Shown here one piece after another: positions 45,831 through 53,819 of a DNA stretch of 64,000 nucleotides. Origin of the DNA: Mycobacteriales bacterium (lineage in GTDB: Bacteria; Actinomycetota; Actinomycetes; Mycobacteriales; CADCTP01); NCBI GenBank assembly GCA_035995165.1, contig DASYKU010000019.1, positions 1-64,000 of the forward strand. Reading direction: 5' to 3'. The notes beneath the pieces were generated by a model that saw only the letters and a list, made by a program, of their open reading frames with translations, had not been told where the DNA came from and did not search any database. A program made the position numbers and the translations under genes. Each line of letters opens with the position of its first letter. Position 1 is the first letter of the stretch.

Positions 45831-46415
45831 ATGCTGCCGCCGGAGGTCGTCGCCTACTACGAGTGCGGCGACGAGCAGGATCGGCTGACCGCCCGGATCG
45901 GCCGGATCGAGTGGGCCCGGACCTGGGATCTGCTGCAACGGCACCTGCCGGCGCCGCCGGCGACGGTGCTGGACGTCGGCGGCGGCCCGGGGGCGTACGC
46001 GATCCCGTTGGCGCTGGCCGGGCACCGTGTCCACCTGGTCGACGCCATGCCGCTGCACGTGCAGCAGGCCCGCGATGCCGCCGGGACGACGCTGGCCTCG
46101 GCCGAGGTCGGCGACGCCCGCGCACTCGCCTTCCCGGACACGAGTGCCGACGCGGTGCTCCTGCTCGGCCCGCTCTACCACCTGCTCGAGGCGGCCGAGC
46201 GGGACGCCGCGCTGGCCGAGGCCCGGCGGGTCCTGCGTCCCGGCGGGGTCGTGATGGTCGGGATCGAGGGCCCGGGCCGGCTGCTCGCCGACGTCGACGA
46301 CTGGCTGGACGATCCGGACCGCCGCGAGTGGCTGCTGCACCAGCTGCGCCGGGTCGAGGCCGAGCCGTCCCTGCTCGGCGCCAGCCAGCACGTGATGGCG
46401 GTCGCCGACAAGTGA
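45831..46415 (+). CDS. SAM-dependent methyltransferase lacking the usual cap segment
   Basis: 194 residues from ATG 45831. N-terminal VVAYYECGDEQDRL, motif I TVLDVGGGPGAYAIPLALAG, HLVDAMPLHVQQARD and AVLLLGPLYHLLEAAERDAAL match a group of methyltransferases of about 260 residues. After RPGGVV the sequence jumps to GIEGPGRLLADVDDWL and EPSLLGASQHVMAVADK, which in relatives are separated by about 65 residues forming the lid over the substrate. The deletion is in frame. It might be an inactive or altered enzyme, or a genuine short form. Confidence 0.78.
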   Translation: MLPPEVVAYYECGDEQDRLTARIGRIEWARTWDLLQRHLPAPPATVLDVGGGPGAYAIPLALAGHRVHLVDAMPLHVQQARDAAGTTLASAEVGDARALAFPDTSADAVLLLGPLYHLLEAAERDAALAEARRVLRPGGVVMVGIEGPGRLLADVDDWLDDPDRREWLLHQLRRVEAEPSLLGASQHVMAVADK

Positions 46416-46416
46416 G

Positions 46417-46448
46417 TTGACGCGCGGAACTACTCACGTGAGAGTGGT
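46417..46448 (+). promoter_or_regulatory. Promoter with palindromic operator for the PadR-MFS unit
   Basis: TTGACG (46417-46422) is a good -35; 17 bases later GAGAGT (46440-46445) is a poor -10. A near-perfect 20-base palindrome, ACTACTCACGTGAGAGTGGT (46429-46448) with the core CTCACGTGAG, covers spacer and -10. A start near 46452 would coincide with the GTG, so the message would be leaderless. Autorepression by PadR is typical. Confidence 0.5.
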
Positions 46449-46451
46449 CGC

Positions 46452-47030
46452 GTGAGTTCGAGCCGCCTGTACGTCCTGATGCTGCTGGAGCGCCACGGCC
46501 CCATGCACGGCCACCGGATGCGGCTGACCGCCCAGCAGGACCGCCTCGACCTGTGGACCGACGTCCGGCCGGGCGCGCTCTACAACGTGCTCAAGCGGCT
46601 GGCCGCCGAGGGCCTCATCGAGGCGACGGCCAGCGAGCGCGCGGGCTCGTACCCGGAACGCACCGTGTACGAGCTGACCGCCGCCGGCCGCAAGGCGCTG
46701 ACCGTGCTGCACGACGCCGCGCTGCGCCGGGTCGTGCAGCCGCCGGATCCGTTCGACCTGGCCCTGGCCGCCGGCGACCTGGCCGACCCGGAGCAGCTGC
46801 GGCACGCGCTGTCCGACCGCCGGGACGCCCTGGCGACCCAGCGCACGGCGCTGGCGCACCAGCTCCAGTTCGCCGACCCGTACCTGTCCGTCGCGGAGCG
46901 GAAGGTGCTCGGGCACCTGAAGGTCCGGCTGGACGCCGAGATCGACTGGCACGAGGACGTGCTGGCCGAGCTGCCCGAGATCCTCGCCGACTTCGACCGG
47001 CGCCGGTCCCTTCCGATGGAGGAGCGATGA
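46452..47030 (+). CDS. PadR-family transcriptional regulator
   Basis: 192 residues from GTG. N-terminal winged helix (SRLYVLMLLERHGPMHGHRMRL, ALYNVLKRLAAEGLIE) and beta-wing (GSYPERTVYELTAAGRKAL), then the C-terminal helical dimer domain of PadR type. PadR proteins repress exporters and detoxifying enzymes until a small ligand releases them. It overlaps the MFS exporter gene by ATGA, so it most likely controls that gene and itself through the palindrome just upstream. Confidence 0.92.
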   Translation: MSSSRLYVLMLLERHGPMHGHRMRLTAQQDRLDLWTDVRPGALYNVLKRLAAEGLIEATASERAGSYPERTVYELTAAGRKALTVLHDAALRRVVQPPDPFDLALAAGDLADPEQLRHALSDRRDALATQRTALAHQLQFADPYLSVAERKVLGHLKVRLDAEIDWHEDVLAELPEILADFDRRRSLPMEER

Positions 47031-48481
47031 GCACCGAGCCGGTCACCAGCCCACGCCAGGTGCCGGCCCCCGCCGGCCGCAGCCTCGCCGTCCTGCTGGT
47101 CGGCGCCTTCATGGCGCTGCTCGACACGACCATCGTCAACGTCGCGCTGCCGAGCGTGCAGCAGGGCATCGGGGCGAGCTCCAGCCAGCTGGAGTGGGTC
47201 GTCTCCGGCTACCTGCTCGCGCTCGGGCTGGCGCTGATCCCGGCCGGCCGGATCGGCGACCGCATCGGCCACCACCGGCTCTACGTCGCCGGCCTGGCCT
47301 GCTTCACCGCCGCCAGCCTGGCCTGCGGGCTGGCCCGCAGCCCGGGCCAGCTCATCGCCGCCCGGGTCGTGCAGGGCCTCGGGGCGGGCGTGTTCTTCCC
47401 GGCCATCGCCGCCCTGATCCAGTTGCTGTACGCGGGACCCGCCCGGGGCAAGGCGTTCGGCGCGCTCGGCGCGGTCATCGGGCTGTCGACCGCGCTCGGC
47501 CCGCTGGCCGGCGGGCTGCTCATCCAGGTCGCCGGGGCCGACGACGGCTGGCGCTGGGTATTCCTGGTGAACGTGCCGATCGGGCTGGTCGGCGTCCCGC
47601 TGGCCTGGGCGCTGCTGCCCCGCGACTCGGCCCGCCACGGCCACCGGCAGGCGGTCGACGGCGTGGGTGTCGCGCTGCTCACGGCCGCCCTGCTGGCCCT
47701 GCTGGTGCCGCTGATCGAGGGGCAGCGCCGCGGCTGGCCGGCCTGGACGTACGCGACGCTGGCCGCCTCGGCCGTGCTGCTGGTGGTGCTGGGCTGGTGG
47801 CTGGTGCGGGTGGAGCGGCGCGGCGGCGACCCGCTGGTGTCCCCGCGCCTGCTCCGGCAGCGCTCGTTCGCGGCCGGCACCGTCCTCGCCCTCGTCTACT
47901 TCGCCGGCTTCACCAGCGTGTTCTTCGCGCTGTCGATCCTCTGGCAGACCGGCCTCGGGCACAGCGCGCTCTCGGCCGGGCTGGTGCTGCTGCCGTTCCC
48001 GGTCGGGTCGCTGATCACGGCCGCCTTCTCGGACCGCTTCTCCGCCCGCCTCGGCCGTACGGTGCTGGTGCTCGGGTGCTCGATGCTCGCTGCCGGGCTG
48101 GCCGCCGTGCTGGTGATCCTGGAGGTCACCGCGCCGTCGCCGGCCGGCTGGCAGCTGGTGCTGCCGCTGGCGATCGCCGGGCTCGGGAACGGGTTGTTCA
48201 TCGCGCCGAACATCGACTTCGTCCTGTCGGCCGTGCCGCCGCGGGAGGCCGGGGCGGCCAGCGGGGTGCTCAACACCGGCCAGCGGATCGGCTCGTCCAT
48301 CGGGATCGCGGTGATCGGCACGATCCTGTTCGGCACGCTGCACGTCGCCGGCCCGCAGGACGTCGCCCGCGCCTTCATCCACAGCGCCGAGCTGGCCACC
48401 GGGGCCAGCGTGGCGATGGTGCTGGTGGCGCTGGCGCTGATCTTCGCGCTGCCGCGGCGGCTGAAGCACGCATGGCAGTGA
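47027..48481 (+). CDS. MFS drug exporter, DHA2/EmrB type
   Basis: 484 residues from ATG 47027. 14 predicted membrane helices. Motif C-like and proton-antiporter landmarks of DHA2: LLVGAFMALLDTTIVNVALPSVQ at the N-terminus, GRIGDRIGHHRLYVAGL (motif A), GAVIGLSTALGPLAGGLL (motif C), WRWVFLVNVPIGLVG (motif between helices 6 and 7). It probably expels a toxic organic compound. Coupled to the PadR gene. The long upstream extension in frame is antisense-like noise. Confidence 0.93.
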   Translation: MSTEPVTSPRQVPAPAGRSLAVLLVGAFMALLDTTIVNVALPSVQQGIGASSSQLEWVVSGYLLALGLALIPAGRIGDRIGHHRLYVAGLACFTAASLACGLARSPGQLIAARVVQGLGAGVFFPAIAALIQLLYAGPARGKAFGALGAVIGLSTALGPLAGGLLIQVAGADDGWRWVFLVNVPIGLVGVPLAWALLPRDSARHGHRQAVDGVGVALLTAALLALLVPLIEGQRRGWPAWTYATLAASAVLLVVLGWWLVRVERRGGDPLVSPRLLRQRSFAAGTVLALVYFAGFTSVFFALSILWQTGLGHSALSAGLVLLPFPVGSLITAAFSDRFSARLGRTVLVLGCSMLAAGLAAVLVILEVTAPSPAGWQLVLPLAIAGLGNGLFIAPNIDFVLSAVPPREAGAASGVLNTGQRIGSSIGIAVIGTILFGTLHVAGPQDVARAFIHSAELATGASVAMVLVALALIFALPRRLKHAWQ

Positions 48482-48505
48482 GCCGGACGTGGTAGTCAGC
48501 GCGAC

Positions 48506-49474
48506 GTGAGCGACATCCGGACCGGCATCTCGGGCTGGCGGTACCCGCCCTGGCGCGGCGTCTTCTACCCGCCCGGCCTGCCCCAGCGCCGCGAGCTGGA
48601 GTACGCCTCCCGCCGGCTGCGCACGATCGAGATCAACGGCTCCTTCTACTCGCTGCAGCGGCCGGAGTCGTACGCGCGGTGGGCGGCCGAGACGCCCGAC
48701 GACTTCCTGTTCGCGGTGAAGGGGCCGCGCTTCGTCACGCACATGAAGAAGCTGGCCGGGGTCGAGGCGCCGCTGGCCAACTTCTTCGCCTCCGGCGTGC
48801 TGGCGCTCGGGGCCAAGCTCGGGCCGGTGCTCTGGCAGCTGCCGCCCACCCTCGGGTACGACGCCGAGCGGCTGAGCCGGTTCTTCGCCCAGCTCCCCCG
48901 CACGACCGGCGAGGCGGCGGCGCTCGCGGCCGGGCACGATGAGCGGATGGAGGGCCGGGCGTTGCTCACTGCCGCGGTCGACCGGCCGCTGCGGCACGCG
49001 CTGGAGGTCCGGCACGGCTCGTACGAACGGGCCGAGTTCGTCGAGCTGCTGCGGGCGCACGACGTCGCGCTGGTGGTCGCGGACACGGCCGGGAAGTGGC
49101 CGGCGCTGCTCGACGTCACCGCGGATCACGTCTACGTCCGGCTGCACGGCCACGAGGAGCTGTACGTCAGCGGCTACGACCCGCCCGCGCTGGAGCACTG
49201 GGCGGCCCGGATCCGGACCTGGGCCGCCGGCGGCACGCCGGCGGACGGCACCACGCTGGCGCCGCCGGCCCCGCGGCAGGACCGGGACGTCGTCGTCTAC
49301 TTCGACAACGACGTCAAGGTCCGGGCGCCGTTCGACGCGATCGGTCTCGCCGGCCGGCTCGGTGTCTCGCCGCCGGAGGACCCGACGCTGCCGGTCGGCC
49401 GCCATCGCGAGGTCGAGGAGGAGGCCCGCACCGAGTGGCCCGGCATCGCCCGCACCGCCCGCACCGACCCCTGA
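48506..49474 (+). CDS. DUF72 family protein
   Basis: 322 residues from GTG. The N-terminal IRTGISGWRYPPWRGVFYPPGLPQ is diagnostic, followed by EYASRRLRTIEINGSFYSLQRPESYARWA and DFLFAVKGPRFVTHMKKL. TIM-barrel-like fold, biochemical role unknown. C-terminal conserved VYVRLHGHEELYVSGY and VYFDNDVKVRAPFDA. It sits 24 bases after the exporter, possibly in the same transcript. Confidence 0.9.
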   Translation: MSDIRTGISGWRYPPWRGVFYPPGLPQRRELEYASRRLRTIEINGSFYSLQRPESYARWAAETPDDFLFAVKGPRFVTHMKKLAGVEAPLANFFASGVLALGAKLGPVLWQLPPTLGYDAERLSRFFAQLPRTTGEAAALAAGHDERMEGRALLTAAVDRPLRHALEVRHGSYERAEFVELLRAHDVALVVADTAGKWPALLDVTADHVYVRLHGHEELYVSGYDPPALEHWAARIRTWAAGGTPADGTTLAPPAPRQDRDVVVYFDNDVKVRAPFDAIGLAGRLGVSPPEDPTLPVGRHREVEEEARTEWPGIARTARTDP

Positions 49475-49481
49475 CCTCCCT

Positions 49482-49979
49482 TCAGGTGCGGGCGCGGCGG
49501 CGGTAACCGACCCCCTCGTGCCAGGACTCGATGACCATGTGCGGCAGCTCGATGTGCACCAGCACGACCTCGGTCGGCTCGATCCGGAACAGGTCGGACC
49601 CGTCCGGCTCCGGCGCCGGATCGGGCCTCCCGTACGCGGTCCAGAACGCGGCCAGCTCGGCCGGGTCGGTGACCAGCACCGCCCGGCCGGCGAACTTCGC
49701 GTCCCCGGGCCAGGACTCCGGGTCGCTCTCGTCCGCGTCCTCGGACTGGGAGTGGAACGCGACCCGGGGATCGCGCCGCAGGTCCCGCCCCTTCACCGCG
49801 TCCGGCATCGAGCCGGTGAACACGTCGTCGCCGGCGAACTGGATCTCCGCCCCGCTGATCCGCGGCGATCCGTCGCCGCGCACCGTCGCCATCGTCTTGT
49901 GCTTGTGCCGGTCGAGCACGGCCCGCACCCGGGCCGCGAACTCCGGTGCATCCTTCTCGAACTCCGCCCACCGCGCCAT
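49482..49979 (-). CDS. Pyridoxamine-5-phosphate-oxidase-like (FMN/F420 split-barrel) protein
   Basis: 165 residues from ATG 49979. Split beta-barrel: HKHKTMATVRGDGSPRISGAEIQFAGDDVFTGSM is the entry strand pair, followed by LRRDPRVAFHSQ and AKFAGRAVLVTDPAEL. Such proteins bind FMN or, in actinobacteria, F420 as cofactor and reduce or oxidise small molecules. The specific cofactor cannot be told. Converges on DUF72 with an eight-base gap and is divergent from the nucleotidyltransferase-fold gene. Confidence 0.86.
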   Translation of the reverse strand: MARWAEFEKDAPEFAARVRAVLDRHKHKTMATVRGDGSPRISGAEIQFAGDDVFTGSMPDAVKGRDLRRDPRVAFHSQSEDADESDPESWPGDAKFAGRAVLVTDPAELAAFWTAYGRPDPAPEPDGSDLFRIEPTEVVLVHIELPHMVIESWHEGVGYRRRART

Positions 49980-50009
49980 GGCCCCATCCTGCCGAGGAGC
50001 ACCGACGAA

Positions 50010-50609
50010 ATGGACCCCTTCGAGCGGCTCGCGGACGCGACCCGGCGACTGGCCGAGCTGACCCGCGACCGCGCCCGCACCGGGCGTACGCACCAGGACG
50101 CCGACGACGAGACCGGCACGGTCGCGACCGACGGCGCGCTCGCCTTCGACCCGGTGCCGCTGCTGCGGGCGCTGGACTCTGCCGGCGCCCGGGTCTGCGT
50201 GATCGGCCAGGTCGCCGGCATCCTGCACGGCTCGGCCGAGCTGACCGGCGACCTCGACCTGCTCTGGGACGGCGACCCGGGCGCGGCACCGGCGCTGGCG
50301 GCGGGATTCGCGGCCGCCGGCGTCACGCTCACCGACGACGACGGCACCCCGGTCGGACCCGGCGGGCTCGCGCGGCCGAAGGTGCTCTTCACCGGCCCGA
50401 CCGCGACCGGGGACTGCTGCACGCCCGCGCTGCCCTGGGGCGACCTGCCGGTCACGGCGTACCTGGACCGCTGCGAGGTCGCGACCGGACCGGACCTCAC
50501 GCTGCGCTGGCTCCGCCTGGAGGACCTGATCGCGATGCGCCGGGCGGTCGGCCGGCCCAAGGACCGGCGCCGGGCGGCCGAGCTGGCGGCACTGCGGGGA
50601 GAACCCTGA
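50010..50609 (+). CDS. Nucleotidyltransferase-fold protein of unknown role
   Basis: 199 residues from ATG 50010 (GAGGAG 11 bases upstream). The segment VIGQVAGILHGSAELTGDLDLLWDGDPG carries the GS...DxD pattern of the polymerase-beta/MNT/AbiEii nucleotidyltransferase fold, with the two aspartates in DLDL. The C-terminal LRWLRLEDLIAMRRAVGRPKDRRRAAELAAL fits the usual helical end of such proteins. No partner toxin or antitoxin gene is adjacent. The N-terminus is a charged helical tail. It could act on RNA or a small molecule. Confidence 0.7.
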   Translation: MDPFERLADATRRLAELTRDRARTGRTHQDADDETGTVATDGALAFDPVPLLRALDSAGARVCVIGQVAGILHGSAELTGDLDLLWDGDPGAAPALAAGFAAAGVTLTDDDGTPVGPGGLARPKVLFTGPTATGDCCTPALPWGDLPVTAYLDRCEVATGPDLTLRWLRLEDLIAMRRAVGRPKDRRRAAELAALRGEP

Positions 50610-50713
50610 GGCGGGGAATCCGGGTCCGGGTCCGGGCTGTCCCCGATGTGGCGGGGGTCGGTCCCGGCGCACTCTGGATCCCGTCACCGAGACAAGGAAA
50701 TGAGGGAATCACC

Positions 50714-50971
50714 GTGAACGAGATCCACGCCCGGTTCGCGCAGGAGGGTCTGGTGCGGCCGCGCGAGGGCCGCGTGCTCGCCGGCGTGGTGGCCGGTCTG
50801 GGCCGCCGCTTCGGCATCGACCCCTGGCCCGCCCGGCTGCTGTTCATCCTGATCCTGCTCGTCATCCCGGGCAGCCAGATCCTGATCTACCCGCTGCTGT
50901 GGCTGCTGATGCCGCGCGAGACCGCCGCTCCGGCAGCTCCCTTCGGTCCGGCCGACCCCAGCGTCGCCTGA
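50714..50971 (+). CDS. PspC domain protein
   Basis: 85 residues from GTG, with GAGGGA as ribosome site. REGRVLAGVVAGLGRRFGIDPWPARLLFILILLVIPGSQILIYPLLWLLMP is a complete PspC domain, given here in summary: one or two membrane helices, then a short Pro/Ala tail. PspC senses envelope stress with PspA in many bacteria. There is no pspA here. A perfect terminator follows. Confidence 0.85.
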   Translation: MNEIHARFAQEGLVRPREGRVLAGVVAGLGRRFGIDPWPARLLFILILLVIPGSQILIYPLLWLLMPRETAAPAAPFGPADPSVA

Positions 50972-50983
50972 CCACCACCCCAC

Positions 50984-51016
50984 GGACGGCCCGGACCGAG
51001 CAGGTCCGGGCCGTCC
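50984..51016. terminator. Terminator after the PspC gene
   Basis: GGACGGCCCGGACC (50984-50997) and its exact complement (51003-51016) form a 14-bp stem around GAGCA, 12 bases after the stop. Confidence 0.85.
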
Positions 51017-51134
51017 GGTCCATCCGATGCCGAAACATCACCGCACGGTTTTGTCGCTGACTGTCGGTGCGGTAAAGGGCATGCAAGTATCCCCAAGTCC
51101 GGACCAATGACGGTCCGACGACAAAGGGGGTTCG

Positions 51135-52718
51135 ATGCGTCTACCCACCCGGTCGCGGGCACGAGCGGCCACGATGATCGCGCTGCTCGCCGCCGGCTCG
51201 GTCGTGCTGTCCGCCACCCCGGCGTACGCCGCCAAGGCCGCCGCCAACACCACGCTCGGCACCAAGCTGGCCCGCGAGGTCACGGTCAACGGCGTCAACC
51301 GGCACCTGATCGCGCTGCAGCGGATCGCCGACACCAACGGCGGCACCCGCGCCGCGAGCACGCCGGGCCACGAGGCCTCGGCCACGTACGTGCACGACAA
51401 GCTGGCCGCCGCCGGCTGGAACGTCACCTACCAGGACTTCGACTACGAGTTCGCGGTCGAGACCGAGTCCTTCACCGAGGTCGCGCCGACGCCGCGCAGC
51501 GCCCCGACGATCGACATCATGGAGTTCTCCCCGCAGACCCCGGACGGCGGCATCACCGCGCCGCTCGCCGTGGTCCCGAACGGGCAGAACCCGACGGGCC
51601 CCGGCTGCGTCGCGACGGACTTCGCCGGTGCCACCTACACCGGCACGATCGCGCTGATCCAGCGCGGCGGCTGCGCCTTCGCGCTCAAGGCGCAGAACGC
51701 GGCCGCCGCCGGTGCGGTCGGCGTCGTCATCTACAACAACGCCGCGAACCCGGACGAGGAGATCAACGGCACGCTCGGGACCGAGGCGGACGCCCGCGTC
51801 CCGACCGGCGGCATCACTCGCGCCGAGGGCGAGCTGTTCGTCGCCGATGCGGCCGCCGGCCCGGCCACGGTGAACCTGGTCCTGCAGTCCCGCCCGGAGA
51901 CCCGGACCAGCCGCAACGTCGTCGCCGAGACGCCGGGCGGCCGGGCGGACAACGTGGTGATGGCGGGCGCCCACCTGGACAGCGTCCCCGCGGGCCCGGG
52001 CATCAACGACAACGGCACGGGCAGCGCCGCGCTGCTCGAGCTCGGCCTGAAGCTGGCCGACGAGAAGGTGAAGAACAAGGTGCGGCTGGCGTTCTGGAGC
52101 GCCGAGGAGCTGGGCCTGCTCGGGTCCCAGGCGTACGTCGACACGCTGTCGTTCGAGCAGCAGCTCGACATCGCGCTCTACCTGAACTTCGACATGATCG
52201 GCTCGCCGAACTGGGGCGAGTTCGTCTACGACGGCGACGACTCCGACGGCGAGGGCGCCGGGCCGGGGCCGTTCGGCTCGGCTCAGATCGAGTCGCTGCT
52301 CACCGGTTACCTGAGCGGCGCCAAGGCCGTGCCGACCGAGGGCACCGACTTCGACGGACGCTCGGACTACGGGCCGTTCATCGCGGTCGGCATCCCGTCC
52401 GGCGGCACGTTCACCGGGGCCGAGGGGATCAAGACGCCGGAGCAGGCGGCGAAGTGGGGCGGCACGGCCGCGATCGCGTACGACGTCTGCTACCACCAGG
52501 CCTGCGACAACCTGGGCAACGTGAACCGGCCGATCCTGGACAAGAACGCGGACACGGTCGCGTTCACGGTCGGGCGGTACGCGCTGGACACCAGCGACAT
52601 CAACGGTGTCGGCGCCCGCGGCGCGGCGGCGACCAGGGCAGCGGCGAAGGCCAGGGCCGCCCGAGCGGTCACCGCGGCGACCCGGGCCGCACCGGCCCCG
52701 AATGGCGCCGCGGCGTAA
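51135..52718 (+). CDS. Secreted M28-family aminopeptidase with PA domain
   Basis: 527 residues. Signal peptide (LPTRSRARAATMIALLAAGS...) with cleavage near AYA-AK at residue 32. A PA insert domain (about 135-230) precedes the M28 zinc peptidase core. Zinc and catalytic residues: His in AGAHLDSVPAGPG, Asp in GINDNGTGSAALLE, Glu pair in FWSAEELGLLGS, Asp in NFDMIGSPN and His in VCYHQACDN. It removes N-terminal residues outside the cell. The Ala/Arg-rich C-terminal 30 residues are not part of the fold. GGGGG precedes the ATG. Confidence 0.94.
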   Translation: MRLPTRSRARAATMIALLAAGSVVLSATPAYAAKAAANTTLGTKLAREVTVNGVNRHLIALQRIADTNGGTRAASTPGHEASATYVHDKLAAAGWNVTYQDFDYEFAVETESFTEVAPTPRSAPTIDIMEFSPQTPDGGITAPLAVVPNGQNPTGPGCVATDFAGATYTGTIALIQRGGCAFALKAQNAAAAGAVGVVIYNNAANPDEEINGTLGTEADARVPTGGITRAEGELFVADAAAGPATVNLVLQSRPETRTSRNVVAETPGGRADNVVMAGAHLDSVPAGPGINDNGTGSAALLELGLKLADEKVKNKVRLAFWSAEELGLLGSQAYVDTLSFEQQLDIALYLNFDMIGSPNWGEFVYDGDDSDGEGAGPGPFGSAQIESLLTGYLSGAKAVPTEGTDFDGRSDYGPFIAVGIPSGGTFTGAEGIKTPEQAAKWGGTAAIAYDVCYHQACDNLGNVNRPILDKNADTVAFTVGRYALDTSDINGVGARGAAATRAAAKARAARAVTAATRAAPAPNGAAA

Positions 52719-52727
52719 CGGGACCCG

Positions 52728-52759
52728 GGCCGTCCGGGACCACCTGGCCCCGGACGGCC
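52728..52759. terminator. Terminator after the M28 peptidase gene
   Basis: An 11-bp stem (GGCCGTCCGGG, 52728-52738 with 52749-52759) and a 10-base loop, starting nine bases after the stop. Confidence 0.75.
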
Positions 52760-52904
52760 GGACCCCCGGGACCGAGCCGTCCGGACCCCGAGCCGGGCCG
52801 TCCGCTGATTTGGCTCCCCGAACGCCGGATCTCCGGGTAAGGTAAAGCTCGTGCCATAAACGCCAAGTCCCAGTCAAGGCGAGGACGGCACAGCGCCCAG
52901 GCGG

Positions 52905-52931
52905 GCGGCCGGATCCCCACGGTCCGGCCGC
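52905..52931. terminator. Hairpin, first of a pair
   Basis: GCGGCCGGA and its exact complement form a 9-bp stem around TCCCCACGG. Confidence 0.55.
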
Positions 52932-52970
52932 ACCGGGGTCCGCCGGGGCGCGTGCAGGATGCGGTAAGGC

Positions 52971-53003
52971 GGGCGGCCCGGATCCCCACGATCCGGGCCG
53001 CCC
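52971..53003 (-). terminator. Hairpin after the YcnI gene, second of a pair
   Basis: GGGCGGCCCGGATC and its exact complement form a 14-bp stem around CCCAC, 41 bases past the YcnI stop. The twin hairpin upstream shares most of its sequence. Confidence 0.65.
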
Positions 53004-53043
53004 TCAGGCCCACTCACGCCAACCGCGCGAATGGGACGTCAGG

Positions 53044-53781
53044 CTATCCGGCGGGCGGACCCGTCCGGCGTCGGGCGGCGATCACGATCCCACCCAGAAT
53101 TACCACGCCGATCAGCACTCCGCCGAAAAGCCACTCGGCTGCGGCACCGGCGCCGCCGTCCTCGGCGGCCTCCGTGACCGGCGTCGCGGCCGGGCTCGAG
53201 GCGGCCGCGGTGCTCGGCGCGGGGGCCGTCGTGGCCGGCGCGGCCGTCGTCGGCGCCGGCGCGGTGGCCCGCGGCAGCACCGTCGCCCCGGCCGCCGCCT
53301 TCGTCAGCGCCACGATCGGCGCGGGCTGGTCCGGCTCCGGCACCGACGCCGAGGGCACCTCGATCCAGGCGTCCTGCGTGCCGTCCGCGTACGACTGGAC
53401 GGTCTTGAGCACCAGCCGCTCTCCGGCCGGCAGCTGCCGGACCCGCAGGCCCAGCCGCAGCGACCGCCCGACCGGCAGCGCCGGCCCGGCCACGGTCGCG
53501 ACCCCGCCGGAGCCGGTCAGCCGCCACCCGCTCGGCCCGGAGGCCAGCCGCAGATCGGCCGGCACCAGCCCGGACGGCAGCTGGATCCGTACGCCGGTGA
53601 TCCCGGACGTGCTCGACTCGGCCTCGGCGGTCATGGTCAGCAGGACGTTCGTGGCCAGGGCCCGGGCCGGTGCGGCCTCGACCTCGACGTGGGCCAGGGC
53701 TGGGCCGGCAGCGGCAACGACGGTGGCGGCGCCGGCGAGCAGCACCACGACGCAGCGGCGAACGGTGGGGGCGATCGTCAC
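53044..53781 (-). CDS. YcnI/DUF1775-family copper-binding membrane protein
   Basis: 245 residues from GTG 53781. Signal peptide (CVVVLLAGAATVVAAAGPALA) is cut at ALA-HVEV, so the mature chain starts with His31. YcnI proteins bind one copper(II) through this N-terminal histidine. The DUF1775 domain continues to about 165 (RLASGPSGWRLTGSGGVAT, LRVRQLPAGERLVLKTVQSYADGTQDAWIE), then a Pro/Ala/Thr linker and a C-terminal membrane helix (LFGGVLIGVVILGGIVIAARRR) anchor it. It is likely a copper chaperone or sensor at the outside of the membrane. No CopC/D is adjacent. Confidence 0.9.
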   Translation of the reverse strand: MTIAPTVRRCVVVLLAGAATVVAAAGPALAHVEVEAAPARALATNVLLTMTAEAESSTSGITGVRIQLPSGLVPADLRLASGPSGWRLTGSGGVATVAGPALPVGRSLRLGLRVRQLPAGERLVLKTVQSYADGTQDAWIEVPSASVPEPDQPAPIVALTKAAAGATVLPRATAPAPTTAAPATTAPAPSTAAASSPAATPVTEAAEDGGAGAAAEWLFGGVLIGVVILGGIVIAARRRTGPPAG

Positions 53782-53819
53782 ATCCACCAAGGTCGTTCCC
53801 GCGGCCCGAACGGTTCCCG

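Larger units (their letters stand above)
52760..53043. other. Gene-free stretch with two related hairpins
   Basis: No protein gene is supported here. It holds two similar inverted repeats, 52905-52931 and 52971-53003, each within the frame AGGCGGGCGGCC..GGATCCCCACG.TCCGG..CCGC and 66 bases apart. The short AT-richer stretch at 52838-52865 (GGTAAGGTAAAGC) could hold a promoter element. They might be terminators for the YcnI gene facing leftwards from 53044, duplicated, or part of a small RNA. Confidence 0.4.

Noticed and set aside
45577-45888. 103-codon Gly/Ser-rich plus-strand frame
   Set aside because: Runs antisense to the proline-rich micro-ORF and into the methyltransferase start in another frame. 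It begins inside the hairpin. The minus-strand frame is better supported by its terminator.
51040-51134. Promoter TTGTCG-16-TAAAGG before the M28 gene
   Set aside because: Spacing is acceptable but the -10 is too poor to list as a feature.
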